Part shown: positions 37,420 to 49,500 of the stretch, piece after piece
How the letters are laid out: each line of letters starts with the position of its first letter
Position numbering within the stretch: the stretch's first letter is position 1
Assembly: GCA_949775045.1 (NCBI GenBank)
Contig: OX459105.1
Span: 10,431,398-10,495,397 of the forward strand
Length of the DNA: 64,000 nucleotides
Direction: 5' to 3'
Source: Metridium senile
Lineage: Eukaryota > Cnidaria > Anthozoa > Actiniaria > Metridiidae
Notes under the pieces: generated by a model
Seen by the model: only the letters and a program-made list of their open reading frames with translations
What the model was told of the DNA's origin: nothing
Databases searched by the model: none
Program-made: the position numbers and the translations under genes

Positions 37420-40400
37420 TTCCTGAATCTCATTTTCATTCCACTTCTTCATTTTTTATGTCAGAGTGTTATGTAAAAATAGCAGTATGGGTCATGACCA
37501 GTCAATATCGCCACAGTATACCTGGTCAGACCATTCATTACCAGTCACTGATATACATTGTGGATGTGGTGGTATGCGGGCTCATGCTTTTACATCATCG
37601 CTTGATCAAACTTGTAAGGTAAATGAATAAATAAAATATTTAAAATGTGAAAACTTATAGAAATCAGCCTTCTTTGAGGTTATGATTTTCGGTATTTTTT
37701 TCATGTAAATTATTCATGAGTTTTACAGGGCACGTGAAAAAGTGTGAGGGTGCGATTCCGCACTATTTTCAAAAATCACCCTGAATCGCACTATTTATCG
37801 TTTTCCGCACTTTTCGACATTTTCCACACTTTTTGCCAGAAAAACTTGCAAACCTGTGGACAATGTTCTTGAATACACAATAATTCTTCAAATAAGCAAG
37901 TTTTACATCGGAATTCATCACATTTTGGGCTGGAAATCGACTGTAAAACGTTGTTTTCTTTCGCTGTTTGACAATAATCTACCAGGCGTTCCTCGCCGTA
38001 AGTTCTAGTTCTAATTCTAATCTATAAACGGTTTTGATAAAAAAGCATCCAATCACATGCCTCTATTAAAATACAGCAAATTTAGCGGGAATTTAGCAGA
38101 AAATTTATCCATTTTGCATCAAAATAATATTAATAATAAATAATAATATGCAGATTAGCATTTCTGCACTTTCCTGCACTATTTGCTCAAATTTCCGCAC
38201 TTTCCCCAAGTTTTTTTCCAGACTTTTTCAAATGCCCTGGTTTTTGATATCTAAATACAACAATTAATGCCACTAACACTATCATTCCTTATTCCATTTA
38301 TTCATTATATATATTAACGGTTTATAAATACATAAATTGTTTATTTTTCTTGTTAAGATATATAACCTGAGTTCTGGAGAGCTGCTCTGTTCTATTGTCT
38401 ATGACTGTGGTATAACTGCAATAACTATTGACCATTCAGAGTATAACCTGTTTGCTGGTGGATTTAATGGGTGCATATACCAAGTACATTTGTACAATCC
38501 TGTAAGTAAGAATGCTTGAGATGTCATTGGTTCTCGTCATAAAGAGAGAGAAAGGTGTGATAATCTATTGGTCAGGGGATCGAATTCCAGGCCTAATGGT
38601 CTTGGTTCGATTGCGTTGTGTCCTTGGGCAAGACACTTCACTCTCTCAGTGCCTCGTCTTCTCGGATAAGGACGTAAAGCTTGCCGGAGGTCCTGCCTGC
38701 CTTCACAGTAATTCCTATTAAGGTGGACTTAAAAGATCCTGCTGTGCTCTTCGAAAAGAGCAGGGGATTGTCTCCTGGCACAACAGTCGGGTCTCAGCAT
38801 ACTACAGGGCCCACAGTAATTGGTGTGAGCTGTTGTGCTGTCCCTGCCTTCGTATGAAGGAAAAAGCTAAAAAAATAAACAACTGTCATTCATAAGTAGA
38901 CAGTGACATTAAAGGAGTAAAGACACTAGCTGTTCCACTGTGCATTTTTGTTCAGCAACTTTTTTAAAATGTTGCAATACAAGTTGCTGAGGAATTGCAC
39001 TGTGTTACAGAGTAAAAGATGTGTGTATGATTATGATCGCTAAGTTCTACTTTATGCAACTGACTAAGCTACTTTCAACTCCATTGTACAGTGAGTCAAA
39101 TTGCTGAAAAAATTGAACATCTTTGCCAAAGCTCATTGTATGGCACCTGTATACTATGACACTACATATACTAAGATTGTAACCTTATTTTAAACTTATC
39201 TTACATGTATCTTATCTTGTCTTTTTTTGCAGGCATTAAAAGAAGTGAATCATGTAGAAAAGGATCATTCATTAGTATTTAAAGGGCACAGGTAGATTGA
39301 TACTGATCAGAAATACTTTTACAGTGCACATGGTTTCTTTTGTCAAATTCATAAATTGTTCGATTATTCAAAATGATCATTTGATTATTCAAAATGAATA
39401 TGCAAATCTTTGTTTTGAAAATATATATATATATATGATCCAGAAAAGGAAATCTATGTCATTTTTTAATTTGCTTGTGTGAATATTGGTAGTATTCATT
39501 TTGAAATATTCAAATAATTGTGTGAAGTGCATTGACTGTAATGAGGTTTTTTTATATAGTTTATAGATAACCTTTGTTAATCCAATGTGTTGTTTGTGTG
39601 TTTAGTAAGGCAGTAAGCAGTCTGTCTGTCTCTATGGATGGTTCGATACTAGTATCAGGATCTCATGATTGTACTGCAAGAACATGGCATGTATCAAGCA
39701 GACAATGTACAAGAACTATCACTCACAAAGGTACAGTAGTGGAAGTAGCCTCCTTTCCAGCTGCACCAATGCACGTGACACAAAGAAGGGTCTGCAGAGA
39801 AGGATATAGTGAAATCTGACGATGATAATGATAATGTGGTTGTGTTGGTGGTGATAATGATGAAGATGATGGTAATCACAATGGTAGTGGTGGTAGTAGT
39901 GGTGATGATGAAGATGACAATGATGTTGATGACGTCTGTGGCCGCAGTGATAGTGCTCATGAAAATGATGATGATGACGTTGATGACGTTGATGATGATG
40001 TTGGTGGTAGTGGTTACGATGAAGATGATGGTTGTAGTGGTAATTTATGCTTCTTTCAATAGCAGTAGCCACATGCAGTCTTAGACTGCATATTTTTTAT
40101 ACTTTTCTATAGATCTATGCCACAGGTAAACCACCTGTCAATTACTACTCTACGACGTAGCCTGAGTAAACGCACTAAGTGCGTCTAGTTATAATTGTAA
40201 TGAAAATGCTTTAATGGTGATGGTAACTATTAAAAGACACAAAGAGAATTATGATGATATATTTTATATATGTATAGGCTCTGTGACCAATGCCAAGATA
40301 ATTCATCGTCCTGCTAATATCAACGACCCTTTACCTAAAAACCTATGGCCACCTATTCAACCATTCAAAAGACATCTTCAGTCCCAGGACAAACAGACAG

Positions 40401-42410
40401 ATAAAGAAGAGTCAAGGTCTGGGGATATTACCATGGTTCTAAAGGAAACATTAACAGAGGTAGTTTTGAATTTAAATATTTTTATCAGAATCCCTTATGT
40501 AAATCACCTAAATGATAACCTAATGCCATCCGCATGAAATATTGTTTTTATTAGTTAGCATACTCATGTCACTAGTTCTATGCTAACCCAAAATCCCTCA
40601 TATTGTTTATTGAATTCTCTGTTTTCAATTTGTTTGATCTGAATTACATTTTGTGTGATTTCCCCCATACATCAATTTTGGTGTGAAGTAGCGCATTGTT
40701 AGGTCAACCACAAAAGCGCCAAACAATGACTCCCTCCTCAACATTGCGAAGGGGGGTGGGGGCCGTAGTAGAATTTCTAAAATGACTTTATCACATTCAT
40801 GCCAGCACTTTTGTCAATGATACCTCCCCCCCCCCCCCTCCCCCCCCCCCAAATAAAAATTAAAAAAACACAAGGCATTGTGGTTATTGTGAAAGAAGAG
40901 AATAGCGAATCCGTTTAATAATCCCCACGATAGTTTATCCTGTCCTTTAGATTGTTTATTTGTGTTTGTCATTTTAGATTACCAAAGGTTCAGAAGGAAC
41001 AGATAAACATCTGGATAACCTTTTAAGAGAAGTATGTTACAAAATACGCTAATGTATGATATATATTTTTTTATTTTGATGTATTATTTCTTTAACTAAC
41101 TGACCTCTAGTCCTCTACCTTGTATCAAATGCGAAAAAAATCACATCGTTACAGCTTATCTTGTCTTTGATGGTGACTAATAGCCACCAAATAATACCTC
41201 TCCCATTGTCCAAGTTGTAGGGGTGATCGGCGTACCTTTTAGGGTAAAAATATTTCCTGTGCGTACCTTTTAGAGTCCTTTTAGGGTCCTTTTAGGATTG
41301 TGGCTCAAAAATCAGTTACGTAATATGATTTCGTACCTGAAAGAGTCATTTTTACTCTGTTTTGTTGCTTTGTTGGGGTAGAAATCGACAAGGCTTTATC
41401 AGTTATTTTTATCTGTGCGTACCTTGTAGGGGTCGTTTTCAAAACCTCCGCCGATCACCCCTACCACTTAGACAACTTGTCTTTGATGGTGACCAATGGC
41501 CACCAAATAATAGCTATCACACAGTAGCAATTTGACTTCTTTTCATGGATACATGTTGTTTCGCTCTACCTCATTAAGACATAATTTGTCTTTGATGGTG
41601 ACTAATAGCCACCAAATAATAGCTATCACACAGTAGCAATTTGACTTTTTTTCATGGATACATGTTGTTTCGCTCTACCTCATTATTTGTCTTTGATGGT
41701 GACTGTTTGTCACTAAATGAGAACTATTCACCTACAGTAGCCATTTTGATTTTGTTTCATGGATATTAAGCTTATAGTGTTTGCGCTTTACCTCATTGCA
41801 ACTTACTTTGTCTTTGATAGAGTAGTTTTCATTAACCCGTGAAACAAAGTGTATGAGTTAAAGTGTAATAGTCAAATAACAATAATATAGAACGTTTCAC
41901 GGGTTAATGAAAACCACTCTAATGAAATATGAATAAGGAATATTATTATTAATTCTAACTAAGAACAATTCAACGGTAGATTTTATTCCATGGACATAGA
42001 ATGTGAGCTCTAAAAAGATAGATGGTACCAGCTACATTAGCTGATTTATTTTTAAAGTCATGAGAAAAATATCATATGCCCTTGGCGTTAATTGGACCTC
42101 ATGGTTTCGGCTTTCTAGTCCGACGTGTTACCACTACACTACAAGGACCAACCACGTTGGATACGCATATGATATTTTTCTCATGATCTTTATTTCACTT
42201 ATACACCGAACGCATTTCAACTCATGATTTATTTTTCTTTTATTTCAGTATGGTTCGACTGTAGAGTCTAATGCAGGTGACGGGAGATGTCTTGATCGAC
42301 ACGAATTAATACACGAAGTCAGTAAATTACAGAAAGTCAACCAAGATCTTTACCAGTTTGCAGTAGACCAACTTATGTGCGAAGTGAAAGAAAATCTAGA
42401 CAAAACTTGA
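35401..42410 (+). CDS. WDR18: WD repeat protein 18, ten exons
   Basis: Exons: 35401-35604, 36349-36459, 36695-36828, 37465-37618, 38358-38501, 39233-39291, 39606-39730, 40278-40459, 40978-41031, 42249-42410. All junctions are in phase, giving 442 aa (human 432). WD-type blades are visible: [57 protein letters not shown] and [18 protein letters not shown]. The C-terminus is a helical coiled-coil segment ending with [12 protein letters not shown], as in human WDR18 (LRKINRDLFDF). WDR18 is the animal counterpart of yeast Ipi3 and works with PELP1 and TEX10 in the late maturation of the 60S ribosomal subunit in the nucleolus and nucleoplasm. It is divergent from ERCC4 and shares its promoter. An AATAAA at about 42440 is a plausible poly(A) signal. 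If the exon-7 donor is skipped, the frame stays open to a stop at 39819, giving a truncated form. Confidence 0.95.
35941..35979 (+). other. G-run tract, potential G-quadruplex
   Basis: Runs of 8, 8 and 10 G separated by single A on the sense strand of WDR18 intron 1, about 340 bp after exon 1. Confidence 0.6.
36193..36293. mobile_element. short foldback in WDR18 intron 1
   Basis: GTTCAATAAACTCG and CGTTTATTAAAC flank a strong central hairpin, AAACCAC TTGGCTTCGCCTC GTGGTTT. Confidence 0.65.
37726..38239. mobile_element. MITE-like element with CAGGGCACGTGAAAAAGT end
   Basis: Left CAGGGCACGTGAAAAAGTG and right ACTTTTTCAAATGCCCTG are inverted. Subterminal runs of CCGCACTTT are frequent. In WDR18 intron 4. 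Confidence 0.65.
38555..38878 (+). mobile_element. tRNA-derived SINE, copy 3 (B box deleted)
   Basis: Begins GTGTGATAATCTATTGGTCA. It joins TTGGTTCGATTGCG directly to TTGTGTCCTTGGGCAAGAC, so a small deletion removed the end of the tRNA-like part. The body matches copies at 17280-17670 and 31967-32297. WDR18 intron 5. Confidence 0.8.
39820..40045. repeat. (GAT)n/(GGT)n low-complexity tract
   Basis: GATGATGATGATGACG and GGTAGTGGTGGTAGT runs in WDR18 intron 7, starting right after the frame extending past the exon-7 donor closes. Spurious frames on both strands. Confidence 0.8.
41155..41815. repeat. ~105-bp tandem repeats in WDR18 intron 9
   Basis: TTGTCTTTGATGGTGACTAA and CACAGTAGCAATTTGAC recur about four times (near 41160, 41478, 41586, 41690). 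A TAGGGGTGATCGGCG segment between the first and second resembles 35830 and 35998 in intron 1. Confidence 0.75.
41820..41920. mobile_element. foldback family F, copy 1
   Basis: AGTAGTTTTCATTAACCCGTG and CACGGGTTAATGAAAACCACT are inverted. Two more copies are at 54561-54636 and 54689-54835. Confidence 0.75.
42059..42185 (-). mobile_element. inverted-repeat element enclosing a tRNA-like sequence
   Basis: CATGAGAAAAATATCATATG and its complement bound a 127-bp element. On the minus strand its core contains GTAGTGTAGTGGTAACACGT (a good A box) and an anticodon-arm-like stretch TCGGACTAGAAAGCCGA. The B-box area (GAGGTCCAATTAAC) is mutated, so it is not a working tRNA gene. Confidence 0.5.
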
Positions 42411-43105
42411 TTGAGTGTAGAAATTATTTGATAAAGAAAAATAAAAGAGTACTTTATGCAGTGGTAGTTGCTGTTTCAACGTTAATACAAGTCACAATTC
42501 ACATGGGTTCAACTCCTTTCTGGGACCAGGATTTAATTTTTTCCGATGGTCTGATTTCTTTGTATTTCTAAATCGAAAAAGGTTATCATCAAAAGCCAAT
42601 AGAAAACAAATACGAATAATTAAGGACCTAAAAAAGGTTAATCAGTTTCGTGGACTACAAACAACACGGAATCTCCGTACGGGCATAATAATAATAATAA
42701 TAATAATAATACATTTCTTATATAGCGCGCCCCATTAAATCTCGGTGCGCTTTACAAAAATAAATCGAAAAATGAAAAATTACTATGAGTCAAAAAGAAA
42801 AGTTAATATAGGTCCCCTATTTGATCTTGGAATGACCTATTTCCTATCGCCATGACAACCTATTTTGAAATGGCCATTTACCTCTCATACTTTTATATAA
42901 CAAATATTACTTTTTTGAAATGTCAATGTTTCATGCACCTTCGGACGACGTTCTCACACTATCTTTCATCCTTCCCAGGTCACTTTCTCATTTCACACTG
43001 CATTTCCTCCTTTAAATTATTCCGCCATTATTTAATATTTTACCGTTTTCAATTGGTTTAGTTAGTACGTTGATACGTATTCTGTAATCAACTGTTCAGT
43101 TTATT

Positions 43106-43356
43106 CAAGGGAGCACGGTAGACTGTTGTTGTGGTTTGCACATACTCGATCTTTTGAAAGTTTTAAATTACATCGTCATGCAACGGCTTTTGGTCGGGGA
43201 CTTAAACTCTCGGGCGACACTCGTACACTGCTCGTCCCTGTTGGACTCGCTCGGCAATGATATTTGCGCCCGCATTTCTACTGGTCAGTCGATTGACGGA
43301 AATATTTAAAACATCGAATATTCAAACCACAAACAACAGTCTGCCGTGCTCCCTTG
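43106..43356. mobile_element. foldback element, 251 bp
   Basis: CAAGGGAGCACGGTAGACTG and CAGTCTGCCGTGCTCCCTTG are inverted, with GTGGTTTG / CAAACCAC inside. Confidence 0.8.
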
Positions 43357-43447
43357 GTTTATTTAAACTCTATTCTATAACGCATAAATGCTAGTTTCCC
43401 GCGAGCAACGCGCGCGCGCAAATCTAATAAAGATCAAAGTTGCTATA

Positions 43448-43455
43448 TGACGTCA
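43448..43455 (+). promoter_or_regulatory. full palindromic CRE (TGACGTCA)
   Basis: Exact TGACGTCA about 105 bp before the ATG at 43560, next to a short CpG-rich run (GCGCGCGCGC near 43410). The position fits a CREB/ATF site in the promoter of the 43560 gene. A second TGACGTCA in this window, inside an ERCC4 exon, is coincidental. Confidence 0.55.
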
Positions 43456-43559
43456 TAATTGCCATCTTTTATCACACACTCTAATTGGTTAATAGAAGGT
43501 GCTCATTAGGTGGTTTAGAGCTGGATGTGGTTTGCAAGCTTTTTTGTCCTCAATGGCAA

Positions 43560-46500
43560 ATGGGTGTGTGTTCTTCGTGTTTTCCAAATGATCAAAAAGA
43601 TTCTGGATCTGTTGAGAGAAACCATAGTCAATCTCCTAAGAAACAAGCAGACAGTCTAACACTAAAACACACTGTAACAGAACCTCGAAAACGGAAAGAT
43701 TCTTCAAGACCTAATTTTAACAGCAGAGAAAAGATTGGACATTTAAATCAACAAGCGCATGGTCCAACACAAAAGCAATCTGTAACAGAACCTCGAAAAA
43801 GGAAAGATTCTACAAGACCTGATTTCAGCAGCAGAGAAAAGGCTGGATATTTAAATCTAGATTCGAAAAGTAAGCATTATTAATATTATAAGTAATACCA
43901 TGCCACGGCGGAAAAGTCCCAAGTGTTAGAGTATGGACTTGTGTGTAGCCAGGGTCCTTTGTTTTAAGAATTTCCAACTGGGTCGAAGCGATCCAGGAAT
44001 GGTCTCGGTGATTGTGGTAATGAGGGACCATTGCGTGTAAGATCGCTCCTATACGAGGGATAGTCTCCTACATTTTCCTCATGCATCCAGCATGAGGCAA
44101 ATTTAGAGGACAAAGTCTAGAAATCCTTTGTCTTTTACTAAATTTCCCTTGCATGAATTAAATAGAGGGAAATTTAGTAAAAGACAAACGATGTCTTCGT
44201 CTTCTAAATTTCCTTCATGTTGTATGCATGAGGAAAACTCGGCCGTTTGTAAATCCCTCGGAAGACAAAAGAATCCAAGTTGATCATGGTATCATAATAC
44301 TCATGACAAGTCCCATGTTATCAAGCAACGCAGTACTATATAATTGAGAAAAGGTGCATTTGCACAGGTTTTGCCTGGTTGTTTAAGCCTGTAAAAATGC
44401 GCCTTTTATCAAATAGTACAGCGCGGTGCTAGATAACATGAAAGTGGAGTATTGCAATATTATTCAAAGCAAACCATTTTCATCCAGCATGAGGCAAATT
44501 TAGAGGACAAAGTCTAGAAATCCTTTGTCTTTTACTAAATTTCCCTTGCATGAATTAAATAGAGGGAAATTTAGTAAAAGACAAACGATGTCTTCGTCTT
44601 CTAAATTTCCTTCATGTTGTATGCATGAGGAAAACTCGGCCGTTTGTAAACCCCTCGGAAGACAAAAGAATCCAAGTTGATCATGGTATCATAATACTCA
44701 TGACAAGTCCCATGTTATCAAGCAACGCAGTACTATATAATTGAGAAAAGGTGCATTTGCACAGGTTTTGCCTGGTTGTTTAAGCCTGTAAAAATGCGCC
44801 TTTTATCAAATAGTACAGCGCGGTGCTAGATAACATGAAAGTGGAGTATTGCAATATTATTCAAAGCAAACCATTTTCTTGGAAATCTTAGATATAGTGT
44901 ATATTTATAGTACAGTGGTACCTCTATTAAGCGGTCACCCTCGGGACTTTCCAATTAAAGTGGCCGCTTAATAGAGGTTTGCCGCCGAATAGAGGTAAAG
45001 AATAGGTATAGGAATAGATTTGGGACTTTTAATTGTGGCCGCCTAATAGAAGGTGACCGCTTAAATATCATCGAACGATGGTCTTTTGATACCCTCCTAC
45101 ATACATGGTTGTGGAATGGCTGGTATGGCATAAAAATCAAGCATTTTATGTCCAAGATTATAGGCTGAAGTGGTTTTAATAGTATAATAGTCCCCTTCAA
45201 AGTTCCCTGCGCCGGTTACCTTTCAAAATATGGTGCAGGTAACTGTGAAGTACACCATTAAAGTGCATATTAATTTTTTTGTGGTCGTTGCTAGACGAAG
45301 GATATGTGCTAAATACGATTCCGATATCGAAATCACGATTAAAAGAACCAAGAACCATTATATATGGTGGTATAGGGTTAGAGTTGCAAACAAAATGACG
45401 TCACAAGGCCTAGTCACATGTTCATTTGGTCGCGCACTGAAGGCATTTTTCAAAGCATATAGCATGATTAATGAAAACATATTTGTAAGCGCTATTTTCG
45501 GTTTGAAATTGTGCTATATGCCTTGAAAAAATACCATTGACTAGGACTTGTGACGTCATCAACGCTTGCCCTATACCACCATATAAAATGGTTCTTGGTT
45601 CTTTTAATCGTGATTTCGATATCGGAATCGTATGTAGCACCTATCCTTCTTCTAGATCGAAACGACCACAAAACATTTCATGTCATATGCACTTTAAATG
45701 TATAATAATAATTATAATAATGGCTAGTTCTTATATAGCGCATTTCCAGAACTGCTCAATGCGCTTACTCAACGTGTTCGAGTTGAAGGCATATCAAGGC
45801 GCATTAGGCTGCCACCATACAACACATGTCTGCACATGCACGAAGTTCTTTTACGTCTCTCTCTCTCTCTTTTTTAATCCACTATAATTTCTTTTATGCG
45901 GTTTTTTATGTATCATTTCATAAATGATTTCTCGTTTTTCTGCATTGTAGTATGCTCGGCTTATGAATTAAAATATTTACAGAATTATAAAGATTATTCA
46001 TCGTGGATTGAGACAAATAGTTAAACAATAACATCTCGCGAAATAAAAAATAATTAAGAGATTTTTGGCCTAATACAATCAGCAAACAACATCTTAGTCG
46101 ACATTCGTACGCGTGAAACAAATTAATAGCATACTATTTATCTCATATCCACCAGATGAATAATCCTAATAATTTTATGAATAACATACCATTTAAAAAC
46201 ATTATATTTGCTTGTCATCGTTCTAGAAAAGGCACCAACAACTACCACCAAAGCTCCAAGTCCAAGATCCAAATCAGTAGATCACCAGTCAACAGAGATC
46301 AAACAAGTCAAAGTTATGCGTTCGTCAGGAAAAAGACATACTTTAGCACACATATCATATCAAGATAAACGAAACTCTTGGGGTGGGAGCGTACCAGCGT
46401 TCTTTAACACTACGAAGCAAGAACTTGATATCGACGATGCACTTACACCAGGTAAAAGACGACAAAGCTCAACTGCACACGAGTTTGAAGTTTGTGATTC

Positions 46501-49500
46501 AATCACGACGTCCTCAAACTCACCTGGAAACTGGGAAGATCAGTTTGAATCTCGACGCGCACAGAAGTTAGCTCCTAGACCCAAGATTGGCAGTGTTAGA
46601 GTGGTAAGAGATTTATCTTTCTAAAACCTGATAGATATTTTGGAATTACTTCAGTTATACATGTGATTGCTTGATTGCTTTTTGTTGATTTCGAGACAAG
46701 AGATCAGATTTTCAGTGCAGGAGCGGATCCAAAAATTTGTCAGGGGGTGTCCCAATTGCAAATGAAGGACTCTAATTGTGGTGTTATTTGATATGATATG
46801 AGGTAGAAGCTAATCACCCTCCTTTGCAGCACTAATGCTCAATTACGAGGGGTGCAGCTCAGGTGGTGGAGTTGCTTAGAGTACGAAGACAATTACCCAT
46901 TTTTACATACACCAACACATAGCATCCACAAGGCGCTTAGGGGTTGTCCGGTCACTAAATGTCTTAAGATCCGCACCTGCAGTATTAGAGTAAAGAACAG
47001 GTTGTCTTACATTTTGCATTTTTCTCTTAGGAGCCTCTACCAACGCTCCGTGAATGAATTCTGTTGTTCGTGGACAAAAAGCGATAGACAAATCGACAAT
47101 AAGATGAACATTTTCTCACACGCAGATTCAATTTTCAACATAATCGTGTTCCACCGAGAATACATGTCAGCTGGTTTTAAAAATTTACTTTCTGTTGTAA
47201 AATAAAAATAAAAAACGAACCAAATACAACTATATGTTGTTTTACAGAGGCAGGTTTCATAGTAAAGTAGTAAAAAGAGACTGAATATGGATATAATATT
47301 CTTGTTCTGACGTTTCGGAGCCATCATGCTCCATTATCAAAGAATAATAACAGTAATGTAAGGAGTTCGTTTACTAAGAATACAGATAATCTAATTTATA
47401 AAATATGAATCTAATTTTCATAAATAAGATTATCTGTGTTCTTTGTAAACGAATTACTTACATTACTGTTATTATTCTTTGATAATGGAGCGTGAAGGCT
47501 CCGAAACGTCAGAACTAGAATATTATATCCTTGTTCGGTCTCCTTTTTACTGTTTTATGTGTTTCAAAATCGTTACTCATAAGATTTCATATTGATATTA
47601 AAATACTGCTCAAACTTAATATGTTTATTCTTTCAGTACAGTTTATGTACCAGCTAGATTTCACAACAACAAACCAAATCAGTCATTACAAGCCTATACA
47701 CCGGGACTCCAGGTTACCAAGGCGGACAATACCATCACGGCCTCTTTATTTGTATACCAACTTATTGCTTACCATATATGGCACCTCTTGAAGATCACTA
47801 TTTACCATATAAGGCACCTCTTAACCAGCCTACTTTGTGCAAAACAACAACGACTAATTGTTGACACATCTTCTCCTCCACATACCATATTTGGCACCTC
47901 TTGAAAATCGCTATTTACCATATAAGGCACCTCTAACCCAACCTACTTTGTGCAAAACAACAACGACTGATTGTTGGCATGCACGTCTTCTCAATTTTTA
48001 AGACGTCATAACATACCATATATGGCACCTCTTACAGTTTTCTATTTGCCATATAAGGCACCTCTTACCCAACCTACTATGTGCAAAACAACAACGAACG
48101 ATTGTTGGCATGCACGTCTTCTCAATTTGTAAGACGTCATAACATACCATATATGGCACCTCTGAAAGATCACTATTTACCATATAAGGCACCTTTAACA
48201 CCCAACCTACTTTATGAAAAACAACAACAGCTAATTGTTGGCACGTCTTCTCAATTTTTACGACGTCATAACATGCCATATATGGCACCTCTTACAGTTT
48301 TCTATTTACCATATAAGGCACCTCTTACCCAACCTACTATGTGCAAAACAACAACGAACGATTGTTGGCACGTCTTTTCAATTTTTACGACGTCATAACA
48401 TGCCATATATGGCACCTCTGAAAGATCACTATTTACCATATAAGGCACCGCTTACCCAACCTACTATGTGCAAAACAACAACGAACGATTGTTGGCACGT
48501 CTTTTCAATTTTTACGACGTCATAACATGCCATATATGGCACCCCTTACAGATCTCTATTTACCATATAAGGCACCTCTAAACCAGCCTACTTTGTGCAA
48601 AACAACAACGACTATATATAGCTAATTGTTAGCACATCTTCATGTCAACATACCATATTTGGCACCTCTTGAACATCACTATTTACAAAAGGTGCCTGCT
48701 TTGTTCAAAACAACACAAATATATATAATTAACAGAAATGATATATGAAATATGGATTTTTTTTCCATGTTCCTACCTGTTGTTTGTTTTATTTTTAGAA
48801 ATACTGTGTGAATATAATCATATCAAGAAAACATGAAATAAAAACAGGGGTGATCGAGCTCGTTTACAAGATATTTTAAATAATATCGTCATTTTCGGGC
48901 TAGCCTGCGTAGCGGCTCTTGGGGGAATTGGTGAGAAGAGGGGGAATAAACTAATAAGATATTTTTTGAGAGAGGATTGGGGCGAGTTTTTCAATTATCA
49001 CTCTAAAGTTTCCGAAATGATCCGAATATTGTTTACATCATTTTTAACACAAATATTGTGAATGAAAATGCTCATAAAAGTCATAATTCCTTTGTTTTTG
49101 AATCTTGCACATAGATGAGCGCGTTGCAAATCCGAGAAATCACCTACCGTATTTACTTGAATAAGCGCCGCCCTCAAATAAGCGCCGCACTTTAACGCTA
49201 TAATAGGACTCTAGAACAGCATTGGAAATACATTTTTAAACAATCTTTATTATTCTTAACTTCGGTTCAAAGTAATTATTTTTCACCGCTCGCCCATCAA
49301 GTTATCTCCCTAATATATTCGTAGTTTTAATCAAGAAGGGGACAGTGAGATCGAGCAAAATTTAATAAGTGCAGTTGCTTTCACTATATAGAAAGAGCAC
49401 ATTGAAATCAGTAGTAATACTAGCTCCAAAGTTTCAATTGAGTAAATAAAATGATAAAAAGCTACACCTGTTTGAATTTACAGGATTTGACTAGAAATTT

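Larger units (their letters stand above)
42411..43559. other. intergenic region WDR18 to the 43560 gene
   Basis: Holds the WDR18 poly(A) region, an (AAT)n-TATATAGCGC SINE-tail-like patch at 42688-42775, the foldback at 43106-43356 and the likely promoter of the next gene. No coding region is visible. Confidence 0.5.

Noticed and set aside
39731..39819. Extension of WDR18 exon 7 to an early stop
   Set aside because: The donor at 39730 joins in phase to 40278 and restores the human-like GSVTNA sequence, so the extension is intron, at most a minor retained form.
48081..48525. Frames with repeated PYMAPL / YLPYKAPL peptides across CArG array 1
   Set aside because: The unit lengths vary (113-131 bp) and the frame shifts between units, and stops occur; nucleotide-level repeat explains it better than coding.
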